Below are positions 17,199 to 24,604 of a stretch of DNA of 64,000 nucleotides, one piece after another (position 1 is the stretch's first letter; the number at the start of each line of letters is the position of its first letter). The translations under genes were made by a program, and so were the position numbers. The notes beneath the pieces were generated by a model that saw only the letters and a program-made list of their open reading frames with translations, did not search any database and was not told where the DNA came from. The DNA comes from Pseudolysinimonas_A sp039912695 (GTDB taxonomy: Bacteria > Actinomycetota > Actinomycetes > Actinomycetales > Microbacteriaceae): the NCBI RefSeq assembly GCF_039912695.1, contig NZ_JBDSPJ010000017.1, positions 46,653-110,652 of the forward strand, in the 5' to 3' direction.

Positions 17199-17705
17199 CT
17201 ACTTCGCGGATTCCTTCAGCCCATGCTCGATCGCGGCGATGACCTCGGGGGCATCCGGCTGCGTCTTCGGGCGGAACCGTGACACCTCACCGTCCGGCGT
17301 GATGACGAACTTCTCGAAGTTCCACGTGACTTTGCCCGCCTTGCCGTTGGGGTCGGCAACCCGTGTGAGGGCCGCGTAGAGAGGGTGCTTGCCCGTTCCG
17401 TTCACCTTGGTCTTGGCCATCAGCGGGAAGGTCACGCCGAACGTGGTGGAGCAGAACTCCTTGATATCTTCGGCCGAACCGGGCTCCTGCCCCATGAACT
17501 GGTTGCACGGGAAGCCGATGACGGTGAATCCCTGGTCGCCGTACTCCTTTTGGAGTTCCTCGAGCTTCGTGTACTGCGGGGTGAGTCCGCATTTCGAGGC
17601 AACGTTGACGACCATGATCGTCTTGTCGCCGAAGGCCTCGAGCGAGGTCGATTCACCATCGATCGTTTCGAACTTGATTTGGCGAATGCTCGCATCGATA
17701 CCCAT
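17199..17705 (-). CDS. Glutathione peroxidase family protein (Cys type)
   Basis: 168 residues from ATG 17705. An in-frame extension to 17771 is Arg/Pro-rich and not family-like. The peroxidatic Cys is in ASKCGLTPQYT, followed by the FPCNQF segment (second, resolving-type Cys region) and the WNFEKF motif that completes the catalytic triad with Gln and Trp. Cys rather than selenocysteine is used; such bacterial enzymes usually take electrons from thioredoxin. Actinobacteria typically lack glutathione and use mycothiol, so the family name should not be read as the electron donor. It stands alone on the minus strand after the SPFH gene direction. Confidence 0.9.
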   Translation of the reverse strand: MGIDASIRQIKFETIDGESTSLEAFGDKTIMVVNVASKCGLTPQYTKLEELQKEYGDQGFTVIGFPCNQFMGQEPGSAEDIKEFCSTTFGVTFPLMAKTKVNGTGKHPLYAALTRVADPNGKAGKVTWNFEKFVITPDGEVSRFRPKTQPDAPEVIAAIEHGLKESAK

Positions 17706-17784
17706 ACGACGACGATACGTCGGAGGTGTCGGTGTGCGCTGGGAGCGCGGTGTGCGCGGGGAGCGCAGCACCTGTTAAACGACG

Positions 17785-17824
17785 AAGCCCGCTGCAGGGG
17801 GATGCAGCGGGATGCAGCGGGCTT
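17785..17824. terminator. Hairpin with two alternative 3' arms
   Basis: AAGCCCGCTGCA (17785-17796) can pair with TGCAGCGGGCTT (17813-17824), or its core CCCGCTGCA can pair with the nearer TGCAGCGGG (17803-17811), because GATGCAGCGG is repeated in tandem (17801-17810, 17811-17820). No coding gene ends here. It may be a back-up terminator for the 6C RNA upstream on the minus strand, or insulate the peroxidase gene. No U tract is present. Confidence 0.4.
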
Positions 17825-17872
17825 GACTCGACAGTTCTGATGAGGACCAGTGCTGACGACAATGAGTTCTTG

Positions 17873-18022
17873 AAAAGAGGGGGAGGTGAGCGGGGGGCCG
17901 GTTTTGGGGGGATATCCGGCCCCCTCGCTCTCCATCGCGGCGGCGAGTCTTTGGGGAAAGAACTCTGCGGGTTCACCGCGATGTCACACGAGCCGGTTAG
18001 GGGGGTAACAACTCGTGTGATG
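17873..18022 (-). ncRNA. 6C RNA (small RNA with two hexa-cytosine loops)
   Basis: On the minus strand two hairpins each present a run of exactly six C in the loop, the hallmark of the actinobacterial 6C family (mycobacterial B11). The 5' hairpin has arms 18012-18020 and 17984-17992 (9 bp, TCACACGAG), plus an inner GTTA/TAAC stem closing on CCCCCC (18000-18005). A middle hairpin pairs 17976-17982 with 17934-17940 and contains a smaller stem. The 3' hairpin pairs 17916-17930 with 17888-17901 (14 bp with one bulged A) with CCCCCC in a 14-base loop, followed by a CTCTTTTC tract (near 17873-17880) fitting termination. No protein-coding frame explains the region. In mycobacteria 6C targets mRNAs through the C-rich loops. 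Ends are approximate. Confidence 0.85.
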
Positions 18023-18105
18023 TTTACTTTGCCGGAGCAACCTCAAGATGCAACCCCAGCGTTGCTCAAGATTTGCTCAAGATCCGGCCGTACTGTGAGG
18101 GAGTG

Positions 18106-18387
18106 ATGGAGATCAAGCACGAACCCGAATCGCATCGCTACGCGATGCGTCAGGACGGCGAGCTGGTGAGCGTGCTCGAATACGTCGACCACGGTGCGGG
18201 CACGGTGATGCACCACACCCTCACGGTGCCGAAGTTTCGTGGGCACGGGTACGCCGCAGATCTCGTCGAGTTCGCCGTGAACGACGTCGAAGCGCGTGGA
18301 GCCGGCCCCATCATCCCGACCTGTTGGTATGTCGGTGACTGGTTCGCCGCGCACCCGGAACGTTCGGGTCTGCTCGCTTCGACGTGA
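18106..18387 (+). CDS. GNAT-like N-acetyltransferase (small, YjdJ type)
   Basis: 93 residues from ATG 18106, with GAGGGAG just upstream; GTG 18103 is equally near. The short single-domain fold has MHHTLTVPKFRGHGYAADLVEFAV, in which RGHGYA matches the acetyl-CoA-binding Q/RxxGxG/A motif, and PTCWYVGDWFAAHPE near the end, typical of the minimal Acetyltransf_CG family. Substrate unknown. The gene is divergent from the 6C RNA and convergent with the nitroreductase-like gene, 6 bases apart. Confidence 0.85.
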   Translation: MEIKHEPESHRYAMRQDGELVSVLEYVDHGAGTVMHHTLTVPKFRGHGYAADLVEFAVNDVEARGAGPIIPTCWYVGDWFAAHPERSGLLAST

Positions 18388-18393
18388 CCCCGG

Positions 18394-18870
18394 TCAGCGT
18401 GGGGTGAGGCGGAACACCCGGAGGGTGCGCCCCGCCGTCTCTTCGTACTTGCGATAGCCCGGCCAGTTGCGCTCCAACTTCGGCCAGGTCGCTTCGCGTT
18501 CTTCGTCGCCGAGCAGTTCGGCGACTACCTCGATGCGCTTCCCACGCCGGCTGACGGCGACATCGGGATGCGCGATGAGGTTCGCGGTCCACGCCGGATG
18601 CTGGTCGCGGGCGAAGTTGCTCCCGGTCACGAACATCTGCGGCCCGTCGGGGCAGTACATCAGCACGATGTCGCGCTCAAGGCCCGACTTCGCGCCGATG
18701 GTGTGCAGCACGAGGGTCGGCACGCCGAGCCCGCTCAACTGAACCCGTCCCCCGGTGATCCCCTTCATCACTTTCTCCAGCGGCGGCATGATCGTCGGCC
18801 CGACTCGGCGGAAGAGCGCGGTGCGCGAGAACCACGCGACGGGCGGCCGCAACGGCAGGGGGAGAGGCAT
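18394..18870 (-). CDS. F420-dependent nitroreductase/quinone reductase family protein (Ddn-like)
   Basis: 158 residues from ATG 18870. The split beta-barrel family is recognisable from the G(V/L)PTLVLHTIGAKSGLERDIVLMYCPDG stretch near 50-75, NFARDQHPAWTANLIAHPDV near 82-101, and WPKLERNWPGYRKYEE near the end. Mycobacterial Ddn uses coenzyme F420 to reduce quinones and nitroimidazoles. Use of F420 here is assumed from the family. A long in-frame extension to 19077 would overrun the divergent ArsR gene and is not used. Confidence 0.85.
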   Translation of the reverse strand: MPLPLPLRPPVAWFSRTALFRRVGPTIMPPLEKVMKGITGGRVQLSGLGVPTLVLHTIGAKSGLERDIVLMYCPDGPQMFVTGSNFARDQHPAWTANLIAHPDVAVSRRGKRIEVVAELLGDEEREATWPKLERNWPGYRKYEETAGRTLRVFRLTPR

Positions 18871-18909
18871 GCCGCCATCCTGCCCCGTTCGACGCATTTT
18901 GTGGGTACC

Positions 18910-18939
18910 TTGACGGGTACGTACCAATACGGGTACATT
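18910..18939 (+). promoter_or_regulatory. Promoter and candidate operator of the arsR-SRPBCC pair
   Basis: TTGACG (18910-18915) and TACATT (18934-18939) are separated by 18 bases. Within the spacer lies the perfect palindrome GGTACGTACC (18916-18925), and further GGTAC copies flank it at 18904-18908 and 18932-18936. A repressor bound there would block polymerase, so autoregulation by the ArsR-like product is likely. The ATG at 18946 lies 6 bases after the -10, so the mRNA may be leaderless or nearly so. Confidence 0.6.
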
Positions 18940-18945
18940 CAGACC

Positions 18946-19269
18946 ATGGATGCCGTTCTGCACGCGATCTCCGACGAGAGCCGTCGCACCATCCTCACGG
19001 TGCTGCGCGACGGCGACGCGACCGTCAACGAACTCGCCGCAGGCCTCGCCATCGCGCGTCCCGGAGTCTCCCGGCACCTGCGGGTGCTCCGAGAAGCCGG
19101 CCTCGTCGACGCGCGCAAAGACGCCCAGAAGCGTGTCTACTCACTGCGGCCCGAACCGCTCGTTGAACTCGACGACTGGCTCGCTGACTACCGCGCGCTC
19201 TGGGCACATCGCCTCGACGCACTCCACACCGAGATCGCGCGCGGCAAGCGCGCCAGGAAGGACTCATGA
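18946..19269 (+). CDS. ArsR/SmtB family transcriptional regulator
   Basis: 107 residues from ATG 18946. A compact winged helix-turn-helix has ISDESRRTILTVLRDGDATVNELA, then RPGVSRHLRVLREAGLVDARKDAQKRVYSL, the recognition helix and wing. No metal-binding cysteine pair is visible, so it belongs to the metal-independent ArsR group. The next gene, an SRPBCC protein, overlaps its stop by four bases (ATGA). ArsR-SRPBCC pairs are common in actinobacteria; the inducer is unknown. Confidence 0.9.
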   Translation: MDAVLHAISDESRRTILTVLRDGDATVNELAAGLAIARPGVSRHLRVLREAGLVDARKDAQKRVYSLRPEPLVELDDWLADYRALWAHRLDALHTEIARGKRARKDS

Positions 19270-19808
19270 TGAACGACACAGAACGGATCGGAACCCTCCA
19301 CTACGAGGGCGACCACGGCACGGTTCGCATGGTCGAGCTCGTCGACACCGATCCCGACGACCTGTGGGCCGCCCTCACGCGACCCGAGAGGCTGTCGCGG
19401 TGGATCGGCGACGTTGAGGGCGACCTTCGCGTCGGCAGCGAGCTGCGCGCGAAATTCCGCAGCGGATGGGAGGGCACGCTGCGCGTCGAGCTCTGCGACG
19501 CCCCTCGACGCCTGCGGGTGAGCTCGACCCCCGACGACGACGACCCGACCGAGATGGAGGCGTGGCTCGAACCCGAGGGTGACCGCACTCGACTCACGAT
19601 CGAGGAGCGCGGCCTCGCCGCGGCCGCACTTCACTTCCACGGCGCCGGGTGGGAGGTCCACGTCCAGGACCTGGTACAGGTCATCGCCGGCCGGACACCT
19701 CCGGAGTGGGAGCCGCGGTGGCGCGAGTTGATCCCCGTCTACGAAGTCATGCGAGACGAGAGCGGCGCTGACGAAAACCCTCAGCCGCCGACCGGTTCGG
19801 GGACATAG
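19266..19808 (+). CDS. SRPBCC/AHSA1-like domain protein
   Basis: 180 residues. START-like fold signature: VRMVELVDTDPDDLWAALTRPERLSRWIGDVEGDLRVG near 18-55, and WLEPEGDRTRLTIEERGL near 100-117, as in AHSA1 (Aha1-type) proteins that bind hydrophobic ligands. Translationally coupled to the ArsR gene. The protein may bind or transform the compound sensed by the regulator; this is inference. Confidence 0.85.
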   Translation: MMNDTERIGTLHYEGDHGTVRMVELVDTDPDDLWAALTRPERLSRWIGDVEGDLRVGSELRAKFRSGWEGTLRVELCDAPRRLRVSSTPDDDDPTEMEAWLEPEGDRTRLTIEERGLAAAALHFHGAGWEVHVQDLVQVIAGRTPPEWEPRWRELIPVYEVMRDESGADENPQPPTGSGT

Positions 19809-19853
19809 CCCACCTGTGGGAATGCGCGGGGCCTTCTGCGCGCTGCATCCGGT

Positions 19854-20867
19854 GTGAAGAGCATTGGCTTCCTGTCGTTCGGCCACTGGGCTCCGGGTAA
19901 CGGGTCGAAGGTCGAGACCGCGGCCGACGCGCTGCAACAGACTCTCGAACTCGCGGTCGCTGCCGAAGAGGTCGGCGTGCGCGGTGCCTACGTGCGCGTG
20001 CACCACTTCGCCCGGCAACTCGCGTCGCCGTTTCCGCTGCTCGCCGCGATCGGTGCACGAACCTCGACGATCGAGATCGGCACAGCGGTGATCGACATGC
20101 GGTACGAGAATCCGCTCTACATGGCCGAGGATGCCGCGGCCGCCGACCTGCTCAGCGGCGGACGCCTGCAACTCGGCATCAGCCGCGGGTCACCCGAGAC
20201 GGCTCTCAACGGCTACGAGTCATTCGGCTACGCACCCGCGGAGGGCGAGACGGATGCCGACCTGGCGCGCCGCCACACCGAGGTGTTCCGGGCCGCGATC
20301 GCTGGCGCACCGCTCGCGATGTCGAACCCGAAGATGACCGGCATGTCGCAGCCCCTCGCCATCCAGCCCCGCTCCCCCGGTCTTCCCGACCGCATTTGGT
20401 GGGGTGCAGGTACGCGCGCGACCGCCGTCTGGGCAGGCGAGCAGGGAATGAACTTGATGAGTTCGACCCTCCTCACGGAAGAGACCGGAGCCTCGCTGGC
20501 CGATCTTCAGGCGGAGCAGATCCAGTTGTTCCGGGAGGCCTGGGCGAAAGCCGGGCACGACCACGAGCCCCGCGTTTCGGTGAGCCGCAGCATCCTGCCG
20601 ATCATCGACGACGAGACCGAGCACTACTTCGGGCTGCGGGCACAGGCCGACAGCCAGGACCAGGTCGGGCACCTCGACGGCGGGCTGGCGCGTTTCGGTC
20701 GGTCGTACATCGGAGCCCCCGACGTCATCGCGGCGGAGCTGGCTCAGGATGCCGCGGTTCAGGCGGCCGACACGGTGCTGGTCACGGTGCCGAACCAACT
20801 CGGCGTCGACTTCAACGCGCGCATCCTCGAATCGATCGTGAAGGACATCTCCCCACACCTCGGTTAG
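19854..20867 (+). CDS. LLM class flavin-dependent oxidoreductase
   Basis: 337 residues from GTG 19854. Luciferase-like monooxygenase family TIM barrel: ELAVAAEEVGVRGAYVRVHHF, RTSTIEIGTAVIDMRYENPLYMAEDAAAADLLSGGRLQLGISRGSP, typical of the NtaA/MsuD-like group, which uses FMNH2 or F420. The substrate cannot be named. Downstream, the GNAT gene converges with a 3-base gap. Confidence 0.88.
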   Translation: MKSIGFLSFGHWAPGNGSKVETAADALQQTLELAVAAEEVGVRGAYVRVHHFARQLASPFPLLAAIGARTSTIEIGTAVIDMRYENPLYMAEDAAAADLLSGGRLQLGISRGSPETALNGYESFGYAPAEGETDADLARRHTEVFRAAIAGAPLAMSNPKMTGMSQPLAIQPRSPGLPDRIWWGAGTRATAVWAGEQGMNLMSSTLLTEETGASLADLQAEQIQLFREAWAKAGHDHEPRVSVSRSILPIIDDETEHYFGLRAQADSQDQVGHLDGGLARFGRSYIGAPDVIAAELAQDAAVQAADTVLVTVPNQLGVDFNARILESIVKDISPHLG

Positions 20868-20870
20868 AGG

Positions 20871-21407
20871 TCAGAGCAATCTCGTGGTGAGCAGCGAGTC
20901 ACCGTGGAGGGCATCCCGATCCACCCGGTCGGTCTCGACGAACCCGAGTTTCGCGAGAACGCGTCGTGAGGCGAGATTCCAGTCGCGTACGCCGGCCCAC
21001 AGCCGTCGATAGCCCAACGCCCGTGCCCACGAGATGACCGACTGGGCGGCCTCGGTGGCGTAGCCCTGGTTCCAGGTGCGACGAAGGAACTCGAACGCCA
21101 GCTCGGGCTCTCCCGGTTGTGCACCTTCGGCTCCGTAGTCGCTGTCGATCAATCCACAGTAACCGATGACCTCCCCCGAAGCCTTCACCTCGACAGCAAG
21201 CAGCCGGGGTTGAACCCCTGCGCGCACGCGTTCCTCGAGATCGTGGAGCGTGGGGTGGCCGTGGGCGTCGATTCGGCGGTGCGGGGGGACCCGAGGGTCG
21301 CGCTCGGTCCACAGTTCGCGCTGGAGGGCCGCATCGGAAACTCGCCACAGCCTGAGCAGCAGCCGATCGGTCTCGAGCGCGAACTCCGGGTCAGGTCGCG
21401 ACGCCAT
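20871..21407 (-). CDS. GNAT family N-acetyltransferase (RimJ-like)
   Basis: 178 residues. Matches the RimJ/RimL branch: ETDRLLLRLWRVSDA at the N-terminus, IGYCGLIDSDYG in the middle, and ELAFEFLRRTWNQGYATEAAQSVISWA with the acetyl-CoA-binding region, ending ASRRVLAKLGFVETDRV, the conserved C-terminal SxxvaeKlGF motif. Such enzymes acetylate N-terminal amines of proteins or small molecules. No operon partner. Confidence 0.88.
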   Translation of the reverse strand: MASRPDPEFALETDRLLLRLWRVSDAALQRELWTERDPRVPPHRRIDAHGHPTLHDLEERVRAGVQPRLLAVEVKASGEVIGYCGLIDSDYGAEGAQPGEPELAFEFLRRTWNQGYATEAAQSVISWARALGYRRLWAGVRDWNLASRRVLAKLGFVETDRVDRDALHGDSLLTTRLL

Positions 21408-21446
21408 GGAGCGACCGTACCGCCGCCCCTCCGCTAGCGTCGAGCC

Positions 21447-22634
21447 GTGAACCTCGACGGCCCGTGGCAGCGCACCGCGGCCGGCGCCGGACTACTGCGT
21501 GCCGATGGTGGGATCGCCGCCTCGGTCTTCGCCGAGATGAGCGCCCTCGCCGTCGCCACGGGCGCCATCAACCTCGGGCAGGGCTTTCCCGACGAAGACG
21601 GTCCCGCCGAAGTGCTCGAGGCGGCTCGCGACGCGATCGCGGCAGGCGTCAACCAGTACCCGCCCGGCCGCGGGATGTCGGTGCTGCGCGAGGCGATCGC
21701 GCGACATCAGCAGCGCTTCTACGGACTCACGGTCGACCCGGAGTCCGAGGTGCTCGTCACTGCGGGCGCCACCGAGGCGCTCGCAGCGACGATCCTGGCG
21801 CTGGCTGGTCCTGGCGACGAGGTCGTCGTGTTCGAGCCGTATTACGACTCCTACGCTGCGATCGTGGCGCTCGCCGGTGCGCGACTGGTAACCGTGCCCC
21901 TGGATTGGCCGGCATTCGCCGCCGACCCCGAGCGCGTCCGCGCTGCCGTGAACGACCGCACCCGGATCATCCTCGTCAACGATCCGCACAACCCCACTGG
22001 CGCGGTGCTCTCGGCCGAGATGCGCGAACTGCTCGTCGAGTTGGCGATTCGCCACGACGCGCTGCTGGTCACGGATGAGGTGTACGAACACCTGCGCTTC
22101 GGCACCCCGCACGTCCCGCTCGCCACCCTGCCTGGCGCGCGCGAGCGCACCATCTCGATCTCGTCGGGCGGAAAGACCTTCTCGGCGACCGGCTGGAAGA
22201 TCGGCTGGCTCACCGCACCCGCAGCCCTGGTCCCGGCGATCATGACGGTCAAGCAATATCTGACCTACGTGAACGGCGCACCGTTCCAGCCGGCGATTGC
22301 GGTCGGTCTCGACCTGCCCGACGCGTACTTCAGCGACATCGCGCACACCCTCGCCGGGAAGCGTGACCTCCTCGTCGCGGGCCTTCGTTCGGCCGGGATG
22401 GAGGTCTCGATCCCGGGCGGTTCGTACTTTGTGGTTGCCGACGCCCGCCCGCTCGGAGCGGTGGATGCTGCAGCCTTCTGCCGCCAACTCGCGACCACTG
22501 CCGGGGTGGTCGGCATCCCGGTGTCAGCGTTTGCCTCTGACGCCACCAGCTACGCCGGGCTCGTGCGGTTCGCGTTCTGCAAGAAGCCCGACGTGCTCAG
22601 CGAGGCTGCTCGACGACTAGCGGGAGCGCGCTAA
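21447..22634 (+). CDS. PLP-dependent class I aminotransferase (DapC/kynurenine aminotransferase type)
   Basis: 395 residues. The PLP-binding Lys is in SSGGKTFSATGWKIGW near 232-247. Other class I features are LGQGFPDEDGP near 41, NQYPPGRGMSVLREAIA near 67-83, NDPHNPTGAV near 169, and TDEVYEHL near 205. The closest functional families are N-succinyldiaminopimelate aminotransferase (DapC), methionine or kynurenine aminotransferase. Isolated from other lysine genes, so specificity is open. Confidence 0.88.
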   Translation: MNLDGPWQRTAAGAGLLRADGGIAASVFAEMSALAVATGAINLGQGFPDEDGPAEVLEAARDAIAAGVNQYPPGRGMSVLREAIARHQQRFYGLTVDPESEVLVTAGATEALAATILALAGPGDEVVVFEPYYDSYAAIVALAGARLVTVPLDWPAFAADPERVRAAVNDRTRIILVNDPHNPTGAVLSAEMRELLVELAIRHDALLVTDEVYEHLRFGTPHVPLATLPGARERTISISSGGKTFSATGWKIGWLTAPAALVPAIMTVKQYLTYVNGAPFQPAIAVGLDLPDAYFSDIAHTLAGKRDLLVAGLRSAGMEVSIPGGSYFVVADARPLGAVDAAAFCRQLATTAGVVGIPVSAFASDATSYAGLVRFAFCKKPDVLSEAARRLAGAR

Positions 22635-22643
22635 GCCGATCTA

Positions 22644-22672
22644 TTGCTTTTCGATAGATTTCTGTCGATAAT
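22644..22672 (+). promoter_or_regulatory. Promoter with operator repeats for DUF2975-HTH pair
   Basis: TTGCTT (22644-22649) and GATAAT (22667-22672) with an ideal 17-base spacer; the ATG at 22679 starts 6 bases after the -10, consistent with a leaderless mRNA. The spacer holds the direct repeat TCGATA (22651-22656, 22665-22670) and the inverted pair ATCTAT/ATAGAT (22639-22644, 22653-22658). The HTH product of the same operon is the likely binder. Confidence 0.6.
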
Positions 22673-22678
22673 CAATGG

Positions 22679-23179
22679 ATGAGCCCTCGAAGCAACATCG
22701 CAGTTCCTCGCCCCTGGTTTCCAATCGTCGTCGCGGCGTACGCAGCGCTGGCGGTTCTGTTCGTGTGCGTCGCCTACGCACAGTACGCGCTCGTTCAGAT
22801 CCCCTTGAACTACCCCGACGCATCCCCCCGCGACGCCGAGTTCCCGACTGCGCTGTACGCGTTGATGATCGGATTTGGCCTCTGCGTGCAGCTAGGGATC
22901 GTCGCAACCACCGTGCTGGTTTCGCTCGTGCGCTGGAACCGCATCCTCGAGTCGCGTTCCGTACGCTGGCTCGACGTACTCTGCATCGCGGTGGCGCTCG
23001 GCGGCCTGATGACCGGCGGGCTCGTGATCGTGAGGCTCCAGACCGGGCCGCCTGGACTGGTGCTCATTCTCGTCCTGTTCGGGTTGGCGCTGCTCGCGCT
23101 CGCTCTCGTTCTCCTCGTTCTGCGGTCCCTGTTGCGCCGCGCGATCCTGCTGCGCTCTGAATTGGACGAGGTCGTCTGA
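22679..23179 (+). CDS. DUF2975 family membrane protein
   Basis: 166 residues with four hydrophobic segments (about 13-35, 61-83, 101-121, 128-150), the topology of DUF2975. In many bacteria it is encoded directly before a short HTH regulator, exactly as here (next start 3 bases after its stop). The frame beginning at 22675 is a shadow. Function unknown; a membrane sensor or partner for the small repressor is inference. Confidence 0.8.
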   Translation: MSPRSNIAVPRPWFPIVVAAYAALAVLFVCVAYAQYALVQIPLNYPDASPRDAEFPTALYALMIGFGLCVQLGIVATTVLVSLVRWNRILESRSVRWLDVLCIAVALGGLMTGGLVIVRLQTGPPGLVLILVLFGLALLALALVLLVLRSLLRRAILLRSELDEVV

Positions 23180-23181
23180 TC

Positions 23182-23424
23182 GTGATCCGTCTCCATATCG
23201 ACAGGCTTCTCGTCGAACGCGGCTTGAGCGTCGGCGACTTCGCCGAAGCCATCGGCATCACGCCAGCCAACGTGGCCGTGCTGAAGAACGGTCGGGCGAA
23301 GGCCGTGCGGTTCACGACGCTCGACGCGATGTGCCGGGTGCTCGAATGTCAGCCGGGCGAACTGCTCAGCTACGAACCAGCGGCCTCGAGCGGCAGTCCG
23401 GCCGCGCGCGCCGGCTCGGAGTAG
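23182..23424 (+). CDS. Cro/C1-type HTH regulator (YozG-like)
   Basis: 80 residues from GTG 23182. The first ~65 residues are a bare helix-turn-helix domain: HIDRLLVERGLSVGDFAEAIGITPANVAVLKNGRAKAVRFTTLDAMCRVLECQPGELLSYE; the remainder is a short Ala/Ser tail. The YozG type accompanies DUF2975 proteins. Its 3' end overlaps the convergent Mug gene by 55 bases, so its tail lies on the opposite strand of the Mug C-terminus. Confidence 0.85.
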   Translation: MIRLHIDRLLVERGLSVGDFAEAIGITPANVAVLKNGRAKAVRFTTLDAMCRVLECQPGELLSYEPAASSGSPAARAGSE

Positions 23425-23951
23425 GCGGCCGCGAGGCTCGCGACGGTGTCGTGGGCGTTGAGCCCGCTCGGGTTCGGAACGACCCACAGTTGGGAACCCG
23501 CGATCCCGTCTGGCTGACGTCCGGTCGCCGCCTTCGGGAGGGCGAAGGCGATCCGATATGCCGTGATGCCGACGATCGCGACGACAGCGGGCTGCAACCG
23601 GCGCACCTTCTCGACGAGGAGCGCACCGCCTTCGCGGAGTTGCTCGTTCGTGAGTTCATCCGCACGAGCGGAGGCCGCCGCGACGATACTCGTGACGCCG
23701 ATCCCGGCCTCGGTCAGCAGAGCCGGCGCGTCAGCGTAGACGCCGTCAGTGACCTGCGGCATGCGCGGGATGATGCCGGCAGCGACGAGCGCCGGGTAGA
23801 ACCGGTTGCCCGGGCGCCCGAAGTGTATCTGGGTGGCAATCGTCAGAAGTCCCGGGTTGATGCCCACGATCAGCAGCCGCAGGTTGTCCGGCACCAGATC
23901 AGGCAGCGTCCCTCCGTGGAAGGTCGCCAGCTGGGCTCGGGTGAAACTCAT
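23370..23951 (-). CDS. mug: Mismatch-specific uracil/thymine DNA glycosylase (Mug/TDG family)
   Basis: Excises uracil or thymine opposite guanine. 193 residues. The active-site motif GINPG is near residues 30-34 and the NPSGLN motif near 158-163; both are diagnostic of family 2 UDGs. GRPGNRFYPALVAAGI is the conserved DNA-binding segment near 45-60. Its 5' end touches tmk (overlap of four bases, ATGA type), suggesting co-transcription with tmk on the minus strand. Confidence 0.9.
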   Translation of the reverse strand: MSFTRAQLATFHGGTLPDLVPDNLRLLIVGINPGLLTIATQIHFGRPGNRFYPALVAAGIIPRMPQVTDGVYADAPALLTEAGIGVTSIVAAASARADELTNEQLREGGALLVEKVRRLQPAVVAIVGITAYRIAFALPKAATGRQPDGIAGSQLWVVPNPSGLNAHDTVASLAAAYSEPARAAGLPLEAAGS

Positions 23952-24568
23952 CCCCGGAGCGGCGCGAGTGCGTCCCAGATCGCGTCAGCCACAGCCTCAC
24001 GCGACGAGTCGCCGTCGACCTCGATCAGGCGGCCGACCGGCACCTCGCTGGCAAAGGCCTGCACATATAACTCGCGGGCCTTATCAAGCGCCGATGCCTT
24101 GTCGAAGGGGCCGACGTTGAACTCGCCCCGTGCGGTCAGTCGTTCGACGCACACCGCGACGGAGGTGTCGACGAAGATCGTCGCATCGGGTTCCATCGCG
24201 CGTGAGTTCAGGGTGCGCACCCACTCAAACGGCAGACCCTGCGAGGTTTGGTAAGCGAGGGATGACGCGACGTAACGATCGCTCACCACCCAAGTGCCGG
24301 CATCCAGAAGCGCCGTGATCTCGACCGTGTGCTCGATGCGGTCAGCCGCGAAGATGAGTGCGACAGTCGCGGGCTCAAGGTGCAGCGCACCGTCGGTAAA
24401 GGCTCGGGCGATGCGGCCGATCGAGCCGTCGGTGGGCTCCTTGGTGAGTTCGACGACATAGCCGTGCTCGATGAGTCGGGTAGCGAGAAGGGCGCCCTGC
24501 GTCGTGGTGCCCGCGCCGTCGAGGCCTTCGAGCACGATGAATTTGCCCCGACCGCTCACGCCTTTCAT
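23948..24568 (-). CDS. tmk: dTMP kinase
   Basis: Phosphorylates dTMP to dTDP. 206 residues from ATG 24568; an upstream extension would overlap the divergent ligase gene. Family features: IVLEGLDGAGTTTQ near 10-23, ELTKEPTDGSIGRIAR near 41, and VSDRYVASSLAYQ near 94-106 (DRY/DRH motif). The P-loop reads GLDGAGTTTQ: the usual GKT/GKS lysine is replaced by Thr. Such a variant occurs in a subset of bacterial thymidylate kinases as far as I recall, so it may be functional. Overlaps mug by four bases. Confidence 0.85.
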   Translation of the reverse strand: MKGVSGRGKFIVLEGLDGAGTTTQGALLATRLIEHGYVVELTKEPTDGSIGRIARAFTDGALHLEPATVALIFAADRIEHTVEITALLDAGTWVVSDRYVASSLAYQTSQGLPFEWVRTLNSRAMEPDATIFVDTSVAVCVERLTARGEFNVGPFDKASALDKARELYVQAFASEVPVGRLIEVDGDSSREAVADAIWDALAPLRG

Positions 24569-24604
24569 GGTACCGGCGGCCAGGATCGGCGCGAGAATCG
24601 GAAC

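Noticed and set aside
17785..17824. Hairpin read as a riboswitch because of its two alternative stems
   Set aside because: The alternative stem results from a simple 10-bp tandem repeat; no ligand-binding core and no downstream coding gene on either strand to control.
22675..23160. Alternative open frame at the DUF2975 locus
   Set aside because: The frame starting at 22675 is very Arg-rich without hydrophobic helices; the frame at 22679 has four membrane segments and fits the DUF2975-HTH pair.
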